A stretch of DNA of 16,883 bases from JASLBX01 sp036374175. Its GTDB lineage: Bacteria; Actinomycetota; Actinomycetes; Jiangellales; Jiangellaceae. Shown here piece after piece: positions 6,057-13,783 of this stretch; within the stretch, counting starts at the first letter, position 1, and the number at the start of each line of letters is the position of its first letter. The stretch is taken from the NCBI GenBank assembly GCA_036374175.1, contig DASUUH010000079.1:1-16883 (forward strand), read 5' to 3'. A model generated the notes under the pieces. That model did not search any database. It was not told where the DNA came from and was given only the letters and a program-made list of their open reading frames with translations. A program made the position numbers and the translations under genes.

Positions 6057-8108
6057 GTGTCGTCGCTCGCGCTGTACCGCACATACCGGCCAGGTCGGTT
6101 CGCCGACGTGGTGGGGCAGGACCATGTCACTGGTCCGCTGATGCGGGCATTGGCGAACGACCGGGTTCACCACGCGTACCTGTTCTCCGGCCCTCGCGGC
6201 TGCGGCAAGACGTCCTCGGCTCGTATCCTCGCCCGGTCGCTGAACTGTGAGAAGGGCCCGACGCCGGAGCCGTGCGGCGAGTGCAGGTCGTGCACCGACC
6301 TCGCGCCCAACGGTCCCGGCAGCATCGACGTCGTGGAGCTGGACGCCGCCACACACGGGCTGGTCGACGATGCCCGAGAGTTGCGCGAGAAGGCACACTT
6401 CGCCCCGGTGTCGTCCCGCTACAAGATCTACATCATCGACGAGGCGCATCAGTTGGGCCCCGGTGCGGCCAACGCGCTGCTCAAGCTCATCGAAGAGCCG
6501 CCCCCGCATCTGAAGTTCATCTTCGCCACGACCGCGCCTGACAAGATCATCGGCACGATCCGGTCGCGGACGTACCACTACCCGTTTCGGCTGATCACGG
6601 CGCGCATTCTCCAGGAGAACCTGGCGAACATCTGTGAACAAGAGGGTGTCGCGATCGAGCCGGCCGCGCTTGCCCTCGTGGCCCGGGCGAGCGGGGGATC
6701 GGCCCGCGATGCCCAGTCGATACTGGGCCAGTTGATCGCCGGTTCGGGTCCTGAGGGTGTCACGTACGAACTCGCCGCCGCCCTGCTGGGCTTCACCGAC
6801 GCTTCCTTGCTCGACGACGTCGTCGACGCGATCGCAGCCGGCGACGCGGCTGCGGTGTTCGACGCACTCGACCGGGTCATGGACTCCGGGCACGACCCCC
6901 GCCGCTTCCTCACCGACCTGCTGGAGCGGTTCCGGGACCTGATCGTCGTCCGGTCCGTTCCCGATGCCGTCAGCAGTGGGCTGATCGAGGCGCCAGAGGA
7001 CGAGGCTGCCCGGATGGCGGCGCAGTCGCACCAGTTCGGGCAGTCCGATCTCGTGCGGTTGGCCGACGTCGTCGACGAGGGCATTACCGCGATGAAGGGC
7101 GCCACGCCGACCCGGCTGCAGCTTGAGCTCGTGTGTGCACGGCTATTGCTGCCAGGCGCTGACGACAGCGAACGCGGCATCCAGGCACGGATCGACCGGC
7201 TCGAGCGCCGGCTCACTCTTGCGCCCGACGCGTACGGCGCGGGGGTACCGACCTCCCAGGCCGAGTCGGCGCCGGCCGCAGGACCGGCTCCGGAAGCCGA
7301 GCGACCCGACACGGCAGCGACCGACGAGGCGGCGCCCGGGCAGCAGCGCGACCAATCTGGCAAGCCAGCTGCTTCCCAGCCGGCAACCCCACCACCGCCT
7401 TCGGACGTCGAACCGGAGCCGACGCCGGTCCCCAAGCCGACAGCCCAGGTGCAGCCACCGTCCGCAGCCGGCCCCAACCACGACGCCGAGCGACCCGACC
7501 AGCAACGGCCTGGCGCGCCGGGCGGAGTCAACGTCACTGACGTCCGGCGGCTGTGGCCGGAGGTCCTCGTCCGGCTCAGGGAGATTAAGCGCACTCCGTG
7601 GAGCCTCATCTCCCAGGAGTCGACCGTCGTCGACGTCTCGAATGGAGTGCTCACGCTGGCATTCCGGCAGGCGACCCTTCGCGACACCTTCACCCGGCGT
7701 GAAGACTTCCAGCAGCACCTGCGTCAGGCGATGGTGGACGTCCTGGGTGCCGACCTGCGCGTCGAGGCAATCGTCGACCCGTCGGGCGGCGGCACGGTGC
7801 CGGGCAACGAACCGGCCGGACGAGCGCCGGCGTCGCTGGGCGGCGAAGGCTCGCCCTCGAACGCCAACACCCCGGCGTCCACGCCCGACGCCGGCCCACG
7901 CCGAACCCCGGCTGCCAGGCCGGCCGCATCCAGAAAGCGCCCGTCGCCGACGGCCTCGGCGCCGCCGCCGGCCGAGAACTCACCCGATGAAGCCGACGAC
8001 GGTGCCCACCCCGACGACAGTGACCTCGATGGTTCGGGCGCTCCCGCGCAGCAGTTGTTGGAGCAGGCACTAGGGGCGCGCGTCATCGAGGAGATCGAGC
8101 ACCAGTGA
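6057..8108 (+). CDS. dnaX: DNA polymerase III subunits gamma/tau
   Basis: Clamp-loader ATPase that loads the sliding clamp and tethers polymerase III; 683 residues from GTG 6057. Visible features: N-terminal LALYRTYRP, Walker A GPRGCGKT (45-52), zinc-binding cysteines (C64, C73, C76, C79), Walker B/DEAH (IIDEAHQL, 128-131) and the sensor SRT (169-171). The helical lid and collar run to about residue 385. A Pro/Ala-rich linker (about 388-489) follows, then a conserved tau-type block (DVRRLWPEVL...FTRREDFQQHL, about 490-577), a second low-complexity acidic/Pro linker, and a conserved tail ending IEEIEHQ. The frame is open upstream to 5943, but that part lies inside the SRP RNA, so the GTG starting SSLALYR is chosen. 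It has only a G-rich stretch as ribosome site. I see no slippery A-run for a gamma frameshift. Confidence 0.96.
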   Translation: MSSLALYRTYRPGRFADVVGQDHVTGPLMRALANDRVHHAYLFSGPRGCGKTSSARILARSLNCEKGPTPEPCGECRSCTDLAPNGPGSIDVVELDAATHGLVDDARELREKAHFAPVSSRYKIYIIDEAHQLGPGAANALLKLIEEPPPHLKFIFATTAPDKIIGTIRSRTYHYPFRLITARILQENLANICEQEGVAIEPAALALVARASGGSARDAQSILGQLIAGSGPEGVTYELAAALLGFTDASLLDDVVDAIAAGDAAAVFDALDRVMDSGHDPRRFLTDLLERFRDLIVVRSVPDAVSSGLIEAPEDEAARMAAQSHQFGQSDLVRLADVVDEGITAMKGATPTRLQLELVCARLLLPGADDSERGIQARIDRLERRLTLAPDAYGAGVPTSQAESAPAAGPAPEAERPDTAATDEAAPGQQRDQSGKPAASQPATPPPPSDVEPEPTPVPKPTAQVQPPSAAGPNHDAERPDQQRPGAPGGVNVTDVRRLWPEVLVRLREIKRTPWSLISQESTVVDVSNGVLTLAFRQATLRDTFTRREDFQQHLRQAMVDVLGADLRVEAIVDPSGGGTVPGNEPAGRAPASLGGEGSPSNANTPASTPDAGPRRTPAARPAASRKRPSPTASAPPPAENSPDEADDGAHPDDSDLDGSGAPAQQLLEQALGARVIEEIEHQ

Positions 8109-8193
8109 CCAAACGGCGGGCGACTGCCGCATAGCCAACCCCGCCCGACTAGGCTCAGACTCACACACCCCGACATCGTCCTGGAGGCCCTCA

Positions 8194-8589
8194 GTGTTTC
8201 CGTCCGGCTCGGAAGGGTTCGACGTCAACCAGCTCATGCAGCAGGCGCAACGCATGCAGGAGCAGTTCCTGTCGGCGCAGCAGAGCCTGTCCGACCTCGA
8301 AGTGACGGGCACGGCTGGGGGTGGCCTCGTCAGCGCTACCGTTGACGGCACGGGCGAGCTGGTGTCACTGGAGATCGATCCGTCTGTTGTCGACCCCGAG
8401 GACGTCGAGACGTTGGCGGACCTGATCGTGGCTGCGGTCCGCGACGGGCACGCGCAGGTGCAGCGGATCGCGGCCGAGCAGATGGGTTCGCTTGGCAGCG
8501 CGTTCGGCGCACTCGGTGGCGGTGATGCGTTGAGCGGCCTGCTTGGCGGGGGTGGCTCGTCCGACGAGTCACCGCCGGACCGGGAGTAA
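8194..8589 (+). CDS. YbaB/EbfC-family nucleoid-associated protein
   Basis: A 131-residue DNA-binding protein of the YbaB/EbfC family, which forms tweezer-shaped dimers and coats nucleoid DNA. Seen: an N-terminal helix FDVNQLMQQAQRMQEQFLSA, the conserved core with TGTAGGGLVSATVDGTGELV, SLEIDPSVVDPEDVETLADL and a Gly-rich, disordered C-terminus. The GTG at 8194 follows CTGGAGG by about 6 bases. A TAGGCT at 8150-8155, 38 bases upstream, is a possible -10 element, so this gene may start its own transcript with recR and the DUF5063 gene, 85 bp after dnaX. The YbaB-recR pairing is conserved widely and suggests a role near recombination or repair. Confidence 0.93.
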   Translation: MFPSGSEGFDVNQLMQQAQRMQEQFLSAQQSLSDLEVTGTAGGGLVSATVDGTGELVSLEIDPSVVDPEDVETLADLIVAAVRDGHAQVQRIAAEQMGSLGSAFGALGGGDALSGLLGGGGSSDESPPDRE

Positions 8590-8593
8590 CTGC

Positions 8594-9193
8594 GTGTACG
8601 AAGGTGTGGTCCAGGACCTCATCGATGAGCTCGGACGGTTGCCCGGGGTGGGACCGAAGAGCGCGCAGCGCATCGCCTTTCATCTGCTCGCCGCCGATCC
8701 GGCGGACGTCCGCCGGCTCGCCGATGCCCTGATCGAGGTCAAAGCGAAGGTCCGGTTCTGCGCGACGTGCGGCAATGTGGCGCAGGAGGAGCAGTGTCGC
8801 ATCTGTGCCGACCCACGCCGCGACCCGCACGTGTTGTGCGTCGTCGAGGAACCCAAGGACGTGGTGGCGATCGAACGCACCCGCGAGTTCCGTGGCCGGT
8901 ACCACGTTCTCGGCGGTGCGATCAGCCCGATCGAAGGGATCGGCCCGGACGACCTGCGTACCCGCGAACTGATCGAAAGGCTCGCCGACGGCACGATTAC
9001 GGAGATCATCCTGGCGACCGACCCGAACCTCGAGGGTGAGGCGACGGCGACGTACCTCGCCAGATTGATCAAGCCGATGGGGTTGCGCGTGACACGATTG
9101 GCCAGTGGACTGCCTGTAGGCGGTGACCTCGAGTACGCCGACGAGGTCACCTTGGGCCGTGCATTCGAGGGAAGGAGGTTGCTCGATGTCTGA
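8594..9193 (+). CDS. recR: Recombination mediator protein RecR
   Basis: RecR, 199 residues, acts with RecO (and RecF) to load RecA on gapped DNA. Features in order: a helix-hairpin-helix (GRLPGVGPKSAQRIAFHLL, about 14-32), a four-cysteine zinc finger (C56, C59, C68, C71), then a Toprim domain with VVEEPKDVVAIERT and HVLGGAISPIEGIGP, and a Walker-B-like C-terminal part ending LGRAFEGRRLL. GTG 8594 gives the usual length and N-terminus (VYEGVVQDLIDEL); the gene starts 4 bases after the YbaB stop, so translation is probably coupled. The frame is open further upstream to 8543, but that would overlap YbaB. The 3' end overlaps the next gene by 8 bases. Confidence 0.97.
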   Translation: MYEGVVQDLIDELGRLPGVGPKSAQRIAFHLLAADPADVRRLADALIEVKAKVRFCATCGNVAQEEQCRICADPRRDPHVLCVVEEPKDVVAIERTREFRGRYHVLGGAISPIEGIGPDDLRTRELIERLADGTITEIILATDPNLEGEATATYLARLIKPMGLRVTRLASGLPVGGDLEYADEVTLGRAFEGRRLLDV

Positions 9194-9788
9194 GCCCACC
9201 TTCACGTCGGACGACGAGTACGCCGAGTTTACAGCGGAGATCGCCGACCAGGTCGAGAGCTTCTTGGTGGCCGTTCGCGAGATCGCCCGCGGCACGGATC
9301 CCGGTACGTCGTTGTCCATGCTGCTCCTCCAGGTCAGCCAGCTCGCGCTGGCTGGCGGGCGGCTCGGCGCCATCTCCGACGTCGTACCGCAGGAGAGGTT
9401 CGAGCCCGACGCCGGCCCCGACCCCGACGTGGAGGAGCTGCGTGAGCGGCTGGCCGCCCTGCTCGAGCCGGTCGACGACTACGTCGAGATCATCGATCCG
9501 GTTGATCCGGCCCGGGGTGCCGATACCTTCTTAATCTCCGATGATCTGGCGAGCATCGCCTCTGACCTGCTGCACGGTCTCACTCATTACCGCGATGGCC
9601 GGACCAGTGAGGCGCTGTGGTGGTGGCAGTTCTCCTACCTGTCCTCGTGGGGGGCTACGTGCAGTGCGGTCCTGCGGGCGCTGCACTCACTGATCGCCCA
9701 CACCAGGCTCGACACGGAGCGAGATCCGGCCACTGACGCGGAGGACGAACTGCTGGCCGAAGTCGCTGCCGAGGCGATGGAGCGCTGA
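9186..9788 (+). CDS. DUF5063 domain-containing protein
   Basis: A 200-residue soluble acidic protein. The pattern (a helical N-terminal half, an acidic VDDYVEIIDPVDP linker, then FLISDDLASIASDLLHGL and a Trp-rich EALWWWQFSYLSSWG segment) fits the DUF5063 family, commonly encoded right after recR in actinobacteria. Its biochemical role is unknown; co-location suggests a link to RecR or DNA metabolism, which is inference. ATG 9186 overlaps the recR stop by 8 bases, and GGAGG at 9174-9178 gives a good ribosome site inside recR. The stop at 9788 is 5 bases from the end of the convergent methyltransferase gene. Confidence 0.85.
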   Translation: MSEPTFTSDDEYAEFTAEIADQVESFLVAVREIARGTDPGTSLSMLLLQVSQLALAGGRLGAISDVVPQERFEPDAGPDPDVEELRERLAALLEPVDDYVEIIDPVDPARGADTFLISDDLASIASDLLHGLTHYRDGRTSEALWWWQFSYLSSWGATCSAVLRALHSLIAHTRLDTERDPATDAEDELLAEVAAEAMER

Positions 9789-9793
9789 CGCGG

Positions 9794-10348
9794 TCAGGCC
9801 GGCAACGTCCCCTCAATGAGCTGGATGGTCTTCTTACCGTCGCGTTGGGTGTACGACCGTACTTGAGCGTGGCCGAGCTGCTCGAGGTACCTGACGGTGT
9901 CCGCCGTCTCTTCAGGTGTGATGCCGTGCCCCGGTTTGTCGAGTAGCCGCTCGGCGATGACGAGCCGTCCACCCGGGGCCAGCTTGGTGGATTGTGCGAC
10001 GAGGCCGGGGTCGCGCTCCGGCCAGTGGTGCATCGATGCGATAGACCAGATGACGCTGAACGTGTCGTCGTCAAAAGGGATGTCCGTTGCGCTGCCGAGC
10101 CGGATGTCGGCCCCGGGTACTCGCTTGCGGGCCATGTCGACGAACGTGGACGACGGCTCAACGGCCGCGACCCGATCCGGTCCGATGCGGTTAGCGGCCT
10201 GCTCGATGGCGGCGCCGGGGCCGCAGCCGATCTCGAGGACACGGTCATCGGGTGTGAGACCGAGCAGGTCCACCACGATGCGGTTCGACTCGGGATTGCG
10301 GTGGAACAGCTGATAGATGCGTGCCGAAATGGCGCCGAAGCTCCGCAT
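9794..10348 (-). CDS. Class I SAM-dependent methyltransferase
   Basis: A 184-residue Rossmann-fold methyltransferase of the Methyltransf_11/UbiE-like type. Motif I is VLEIGCGPG (37-45); then come an acidic residue for the SAM ribose (AVEPSS), a DIPFDDDTFSVIWSIASMHHW segment (motifs II-III) and APGGRLVIAE (post-motif). The substrate cannot be told from sequence. The chosen ATG (10346-10348, MRSFGAISARIYQ) gives the usual N-terminus; the open frame continues upstream into the permease gene and is rejected. It follows the permease by 70 bp on the same strand and may be the last gene of that operon. It ends 5 bases from the convergent DUF5063 gene. Confidence 0.88.
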   Translation of the reverse strand: MRSFGAISARIYQLFHRNPESNRIVVDLLGLTPDDRVLEIGCGPGAAIEQAANRIGPDRVAAVEPSSTFVDMARKRVPGADIRLGSATDIPFDDDTFSVIWSIASMHHWPERDPGLVAQSTKLAPGGRLVIAERLLDKPGHGITPEETADTVRYLEQLGHAQVRSYTQRDGKKTIQLIEGTLPA

Positions 10349-10418
10349 GGATCTCACGCTACCGGTACGGCGTGGCCGCACCGACCTTCGCCGCGGCGGG
10401 CCAGTCTGCGACCGGTGG

Positions 10419-11408
10419 TCATCCCACCCGCACCGACTTCGGCAGCTTGGTATACGGCGTGCGGAGCCGACGGGTGGTGATGACCAACGCGCCGAGCCCG
10501 AGCACGATGTTGGTGGCCAGCCCGTACGGCCAGACGGCGGCCTGGCCCAACTCAACGATCCCGTTGGGATTCACGACGGTGGAACCGGGTGTGCGGGCCG
10601 ATCGGGCGACTTCCCCGATCGCCCCGAGCGGGTCGAGGCGCACCCCGGCGTCGGGGCGGTCGAGTGCCCGAGGAGCCGCGTCGGCGACGACGACGAACGG
10701 ATTGGGAGCGAGGAGCCACCAGACCCGGTCCGGATGGGCCTCGATGTGCTCGAATGTTCCCGCGGCAGTCGTGCGAGTCTCAGTTGTCTGAGTCGCCGCC
10801 ACGGCGAGCACGAAGACGATCACTGTCCCGATGGACAATGCGAACACGGCGAGGTACGACAGCACACCAGAGGTCGTGGTGCGTGCCAGCACGGCGGACA
10901 GGCAGAGGCAGATCGAGCAGATCACGCCGAGCAGCACGGCCGTGATTCCGAGGCTGACGGCAACTCGGAGTGCGGAAGCACCCTCGGCCACACACCACAG
11001 GGCAAGCGGTACGGCTGTGATCAAGAAGACGATCGCCGTACCCCACGCCGCGGCCAGCTTGCCGATCGCGATCTCGGCAGGGGTGAGCAGCGTCGTCTGC
11101 AACGTGGCGAGCAGGCCGCGGAGCCGGTCGCCGTTGACCGATTGAGCCGTGAGCGCGGGCACGACCAGCAATGCCAATGCCAGCATGGTGAGCATCAGGC
11201 CGCCGAACATGTCGGTCCCGGGGCTGGTCTGGCCGCCGCGGACGAGGGCAGAGCGGATGCCTGCGGTCAGTGCGAACAGGCTGAGGAACCATGCACCGAG
11301 CAACCAACGCCACCGGCCCGCGCGAATCCGAAGGCGAAACTCGTGCGCCGCTACCGTCAGAGCGCCGCGAAGGGAAGGGCCGAACCGGGGTGGTGCTTGA
11401 CGGTTCAC
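10419..11408 (-). CDS. ABC-2-type transporter permease
   Basis: A 329-residue membrane protein with about six hydrophobic segments: WRWLLGAWFLSLFALTAGI; a LMLTMLALALLVV segment; AAAWGTAIVFLITAVPLAL; VSLGITAVLLGVICSICLCL; LSYLAVFALSIGTVIVFVL; and a last one near ATNIVLGLGALVI. A soluble loop lies between segments five and six. This topology and the adjoining ATPase identify an ABC-2 exporter permease. The GTG start (11406-11408) overlaps the ATPase TGA by 4 bases (GTGA), so the two are translationally coupled and form one transporter. The loop NGDRLRGLLATLQTTLLTP, with its conserved E-I-A-I-G-K-L continuation, is typical of this permease group. The exported substrate is unknown. Confidence 0.87.
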   Translation of the reverse strand: MNRQAPPRFGPSLRGALTVAAHEFRLRIRAGRWRWLLGAWFLSLFALTAGIRSALVRGGQTSPGTDMFGGLMLTMLALALLVVPALTAQSVNGDRLRGLLATLQTTLLTPAEIAIGKLAAAWGTAIVFLITAVPLALWCVAEGASALRVAVSLGITAVLLGVICSICLCLSAVLARTTTSGVLSYLAVFALSIGTVIVFVLAVAATQTTETRTTAAGTFEHIEAHPDRVWWLLAPNPFVVVADAAPRALDRPDAGVRLDPLGAIGEVARSARTPGSTVVNPNGIVELGQAAVWPYGLATNIVLGLGALVITTRRLRTPYTKLPKSVRVG

Positions 11409-12337
11409 CGGCGGTCCTCCGTGATCGCCAGGTAAGCGGCCTCGAGATCACTACCGGCCGGTGCGAACGAGACGACCGGCACTTCGTCACGGACCATGGC
11501 GGCCAGCAGGTTCGCGGCCTCCTCGTCTCCGGAGAGCAACACCTCGATGCCGTGCGCGTCCGGCGGCCCGTGGTCGGTGCCGTGGTGATCCAGAAACACC
11601 ATCAGTCGGTCAGAGTCGAGGGCGCGGACCCGCCACGGTCGCCGCTCGGCCCGCGGCAACTCCGCCAGGGCCTGTTCGGCAATGCTGCGGCCGCGGTCGA
11701 CGAACACGACCCGGTCGGCAATCGTCTCAAGCTCGGCAAGGACGTGGCTGGAGACCAGCACGGCACAGTCCTGGGCCGCCAGGCCGCGGAGCAACCCGCG
11801 GAGTTCGATCCGGCTCCGGGGGTCGAGCCCGGCCGCCGGTTCGTCGAGAAGCAGTACGGTGGGCTCGTGTACCAGGGCCCTGGCCAAGCCCAACCGCTGT
11901 TGCTGGCCTCGCGACAACGCGTGAACGGGACGCTCGGCGAACTCATCGAGGTGAACCAACGCCAGCAGTTCCCAGGCCCGCCGGGCCCGAATCCTTCGCG
12001 GTAAGCGGTACGCCGCTGCGGCGAACTCGAGCACCTCGCGCGCGGTCAGGGTGTCGTACGTCCCGAAGGCATCCGGCATCCAGCCGGTGCGCGCGCGTAC
12101 TTCGACCGAATCGGTCACCGGGTCGTATCCGGCGACCCGGATTCGGCCTTCGTCGGGCTGGAGCAAAGTGGCCAGGACGAGCAGCAGCGTGGTCTTGCCG
12201 GCGCCATTCGGCCCGACGAGAGCGGTGACCTGCCCGCGTGGTATCGACAAGTTGATGCCCGCGACGGCCACCACATTGCCGAACGTGCGTCGAACCCCGG
12301 TCGCCTCGATCCCGGCTGCCAATGCCAACCCCTGCAA
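11405..12337 (-). CDS. ABC transporter ATP-binding protein
   Basis: The nucleotide-binding subunit of the exporter encoded with the next gene; about 305-310 residues. Numbered from TTG 12337: Walker A GPNGAGKT (42-49), signature LSRGQ (141-145), Walker B VLLLDEP with D165/E166, D-loop AAGLD, and H-loop SSH. The Q-loop position reads TGWMPDAFGTYDTLT, with no Gln, as in several CcmA-like exporters. The C-terminal 90 residues form the extra domain common in ABC-2 ATPases. The start is uncertain: no ATG fits, and TTG codons occur at 12335-12337, 12326-12328 and 12320-12322. The last is preceded by AGGGG with 6-nt spacing and may be the true one. A strong hairpin lies just upstream. Confidence 0.9.
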   Translation of the reverse strand: MQGLALAAGIEATGVRRTFGNVVAVAGINLSIPRGQVTALVGPNGAGKTTLLLVLATLLQPDEGRIRVAGYDPVTDSVEVRARTGWMPDAFGTYDTLTAREVLEFAAAAYRLPRRIRARRAWELLALVHLDEFAERPVHALSRGQQQRLGLARALVHEPTVLLLDEPAAGLDPRSRIELRGLLRGLAAQDCAVLVSSHVLAELETIADRVVFVDRGRSIAEQALAELPRAERRPWRVRALDSDRLMVFLDHHGTDHGPPDAHGIEVLLSGDEEAANLLAAMVRDEVPVVSFAPAGSDLEAAYLAITEDRR

Positions 12338-12346
12338 TCACCGATC

Positions 12347-12368
12347 CGCCCGGCCGGAAGGCCGGGCG
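12347..12368 (+). repeat. Perfect 9-bp hairpin with GGAA (GNRA) loop
   Basis: CGCCCGGCC - GGAA - GGCCGGGCG is a perfect inverted repeat. It lies 10 bp before the TTG of the ABC ATPase gene (minus strand) and about 120 bp before lysC. No T-run follows on either strand, so it does not look like a standard terminator. In the ABC transcript it would sit in the 5' leader; in a lysC transcript starting near 12460 it would be upstream of the RNA. Confidence 0.6.
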
Positions 12369-12448
12369 TGACGTTGTTTGGAGCAGCGTAGTGGTGAAGC
12401 CGCAGGTTCCGGTATCTGGACTGTCCGCTGTGTGGCGGGTTTCTCGCC

Positions 12449-12454
12449 TAGACT
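12449..12454 (+). promoter_or_regulatory. Possible -10 element of lysC-asd
   Basis: TAGACT lies 36 bases before the lysC GTG. No good -35 was found at the proper distance. The match rests on the hexamer and its position only. Confidence 0.3.
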
Positions 12455-12490
12455 CGCCACGACGCCCGATATCACACTGAGGGGAGCACT

Positions 12491-13783
12491 GTGGGGCTAG
12501 TCGTCCAGAAGTACGGCGGATCCTCCGTGTCTGACGCTGCCGCTATCAAGCGGGTCGCCCAACGTATCGTGGCGACCAAGAAGGCGGGGCACAGCTTGGT
12601 CGTCGCCGTTTCGGCAATGGGCGACACCACCGACGAGCTTCTCGACTTGGCCGGGCAGGTCTCCCCGCTGCCGTTACCTCGCGAACTCGACATGCTGCTC
12701 ACCGCCGGCGAGCGTATCTCGATGGCATTGCTAGCGATGGCGATTGCCGACCTGGGCCACGAGGCGCGCAGCTTCACCGGCAGTCAGGCGGGTGTGATCA
12801 CGACGTCGACTCACGGCAGCGCCCGCATCATCGATGTGACCCCCGGCCGCATCCAGCAGGCCCTCGACGAGGAAGCGATACCCATCGTCGCCGGATTCCA
12901 GGGCGTCAGTCAGGACAGCAAGGACATCACCACCCTTGGGCGTGGTGGCACCGACACCACAGCGGTTGCGCTGGCCTCCGCACTCGGCGCCGACGTATGT
13001 GAGATCTATACCGACGTCGACGGAGTGTTCACCGCCGATCCGCGGATCGTCCCGACGGCGCGGCGCGTCCCGCACATCACGTACGAAGAGATGCTCGAGA
13101 TGGCCGCGTGCGGGGCAAAGAGTCTGCACCTGCGGTGCGTGGAGTATGCTCGCCGATTCGACATGCCGATCCACGTCCGGTCGAGCTTCTCGACACTGGA
13201 CGGAACGTGGGTCTCCGACCAACCGCCCAGCCACATCGCGCAAGGAGGGGCCGAGGCCGAGATGGAACAGCCGATCATCTCTGGCGTGGCTCACGACAGG
13301 AGCGAAGCAAAGATCACTGTCGTGGGCGTGCCTGACAAAGTTGGAGAAGCGGCGGCGATCTTTCAGGCCGTGGCCGACGCCGAAACGAACATCGACATGA
13401 TCGTCCAGAACGTCTCCGCGGCTGCGACCAACCGTACTGACATCTCGTTCACACTGCCCAAGACCGACGGGCGCCGGGCCATGGAGGCGCTGCACGAAGT
13501 GCAGGGGAAAGTGGGTTTCGAGTCGTTGCGGTACGACGACAGCATCGGCAAGGTGTCGCTGATCGGCGCCGGCATGCGCAGCCACCCTGGCGTCAGTGCA
13601 CGGTTCTTCTCCGCGTTGGCCGAAGCAGGCGTGAACATCGAAATGATCTCGACCTCGGAGATTCGCATCTCAGTGATCGTCCGGGCCGAGGACGTCGACG
13701 CCGCCGTGTCCGCGGTCCACCGGGCGTTCGACCTCGAGGCTGCTGAGATTGAAGCCGTCGTCTACGGGGGTACGGGTCGATGA
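12491..13783 (+). CDS. lysC: Aspartate kinase
   Basis: Phosphorylates L-aspartate, the first step to lysine/diaminopimelate, threonine, methionine and isoleucine. It has 430 residues, the usual length for monofunctional actinobacterial aspartokinase. The amino-acid kinase domain begins VVQKYGGSSV (4-13), with FTGSQAGVITT, TTLGRGGTDTTAVALA and YTDVDGVFTADPRIV; two ACT domains follow (about 265-340 and 345-425), the site of feedback control by lysine/threonine in relatives. GTG 12491 has GAGGGGAG about 4 bases upstream and gives the standard N-terminus. The last bases overlap asd as ATGA, so the two are one operon. An internal start (beta subunit) is listed separately. Confidence 0.97.
   Translation: MGLVVQKYGGSSVSDAAAIKRVAQRIVATKKAGHSLVVAVSAMGDTTDELLDLAGQVSPLPLPRELDMLLTAGERISMALLAMAIADLGHEARSFTGSQAGVITTSTHGSARIIDVTPGRIQQALDEEAIPIVAGFQGVSQDSKDITTLGRGGTDTTAVALASALGADVCEIYTDVDGVFTADPRIVPTARRVPHITYEEMLEMAACGAKSLHLRCVEYARRFDMPIHVRSSFSTLDGTWVSDQPPSHIAQGGAEAEMEQPIISGVAHDRSEAKITVVGVPDKVGEAAAIFQAVADAETNIDMIVQNVSAAATNRTDISFTLPKTDGRRAMEALHEVQGKVGFESLRYDDSIGKVSLIGAGMRSHPGVSARFFSALAEAGVNIEMISTSEIRISVIVRAEDVDAAVSAVHRAFDLEAAEIEAVVYGGTGR
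13242..13248 (+). promoter_or_regulatory. Internal ribosome binding site for a separate aspartokinase beta subunit
   Basis: AAGGAGG within lysC lies 13 bases before ATG 13262 (Met258), just ahead of the ACT domains. In corynebacteria and mycobacteria the same gene yields alpha and overlapping beta subunits from an in-frame internal start at the equivalent place. The spacing is longer than ideal. Confidence 0.5.
13262..13783 (+). CDS. lysC: Aspartokinase beta (regulatory) subunit from in-frame internal start
   Basis: A probable second product of lysC: 173 residues starting MEQPIISGVAHDRSEAKITV, consisting of the two ACT domains alone (Met258 to the end of the full-length protein). In Corynebacterium glutamicum and mycobacteria the homologous beta chain starts at a matching Met and assembles with alpha into an alpha2beta2 enzyme that binds the feedback effector at the interface. 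Support here is the AAGGAGG upstream, the ATG and the match in position. No transcript or protein evidence is available. Confidence 0.5.
   Translation: MEQPIISGVAHDRSEAKITVVGVPDKVGEAAAIFQAVADAETNIDMIVQNVSAAATNRTDISFTLPKTDGRRAMEALHEVQGKVGFESLRYDDSIGKVSLIGAGMRSHPGVSARFFSALAEAGVNIEMISTSEIRISVIVRAEDVDAAVSAVHRAFDLEAAEIEAVVYGGTGR

Noticed and set aside
5874..7031. Long minus-strand frame opposite dnaX
   Set aside because: Shadow of dnaX and the SRP RNA; high-GC artefact.
6057..8108. Programmed gamma/tau frameshift in dnaX
   Set aside because: No slippery A-run or A_AAA_AAG-like heptamer was seen; actinobacterial dnaX usually lacks it.
8336..9373. Minus-strand 345-codon frame
   Set aside because: Antisense to YbaB, recR and DUF5063, all of which have clear family motifs.
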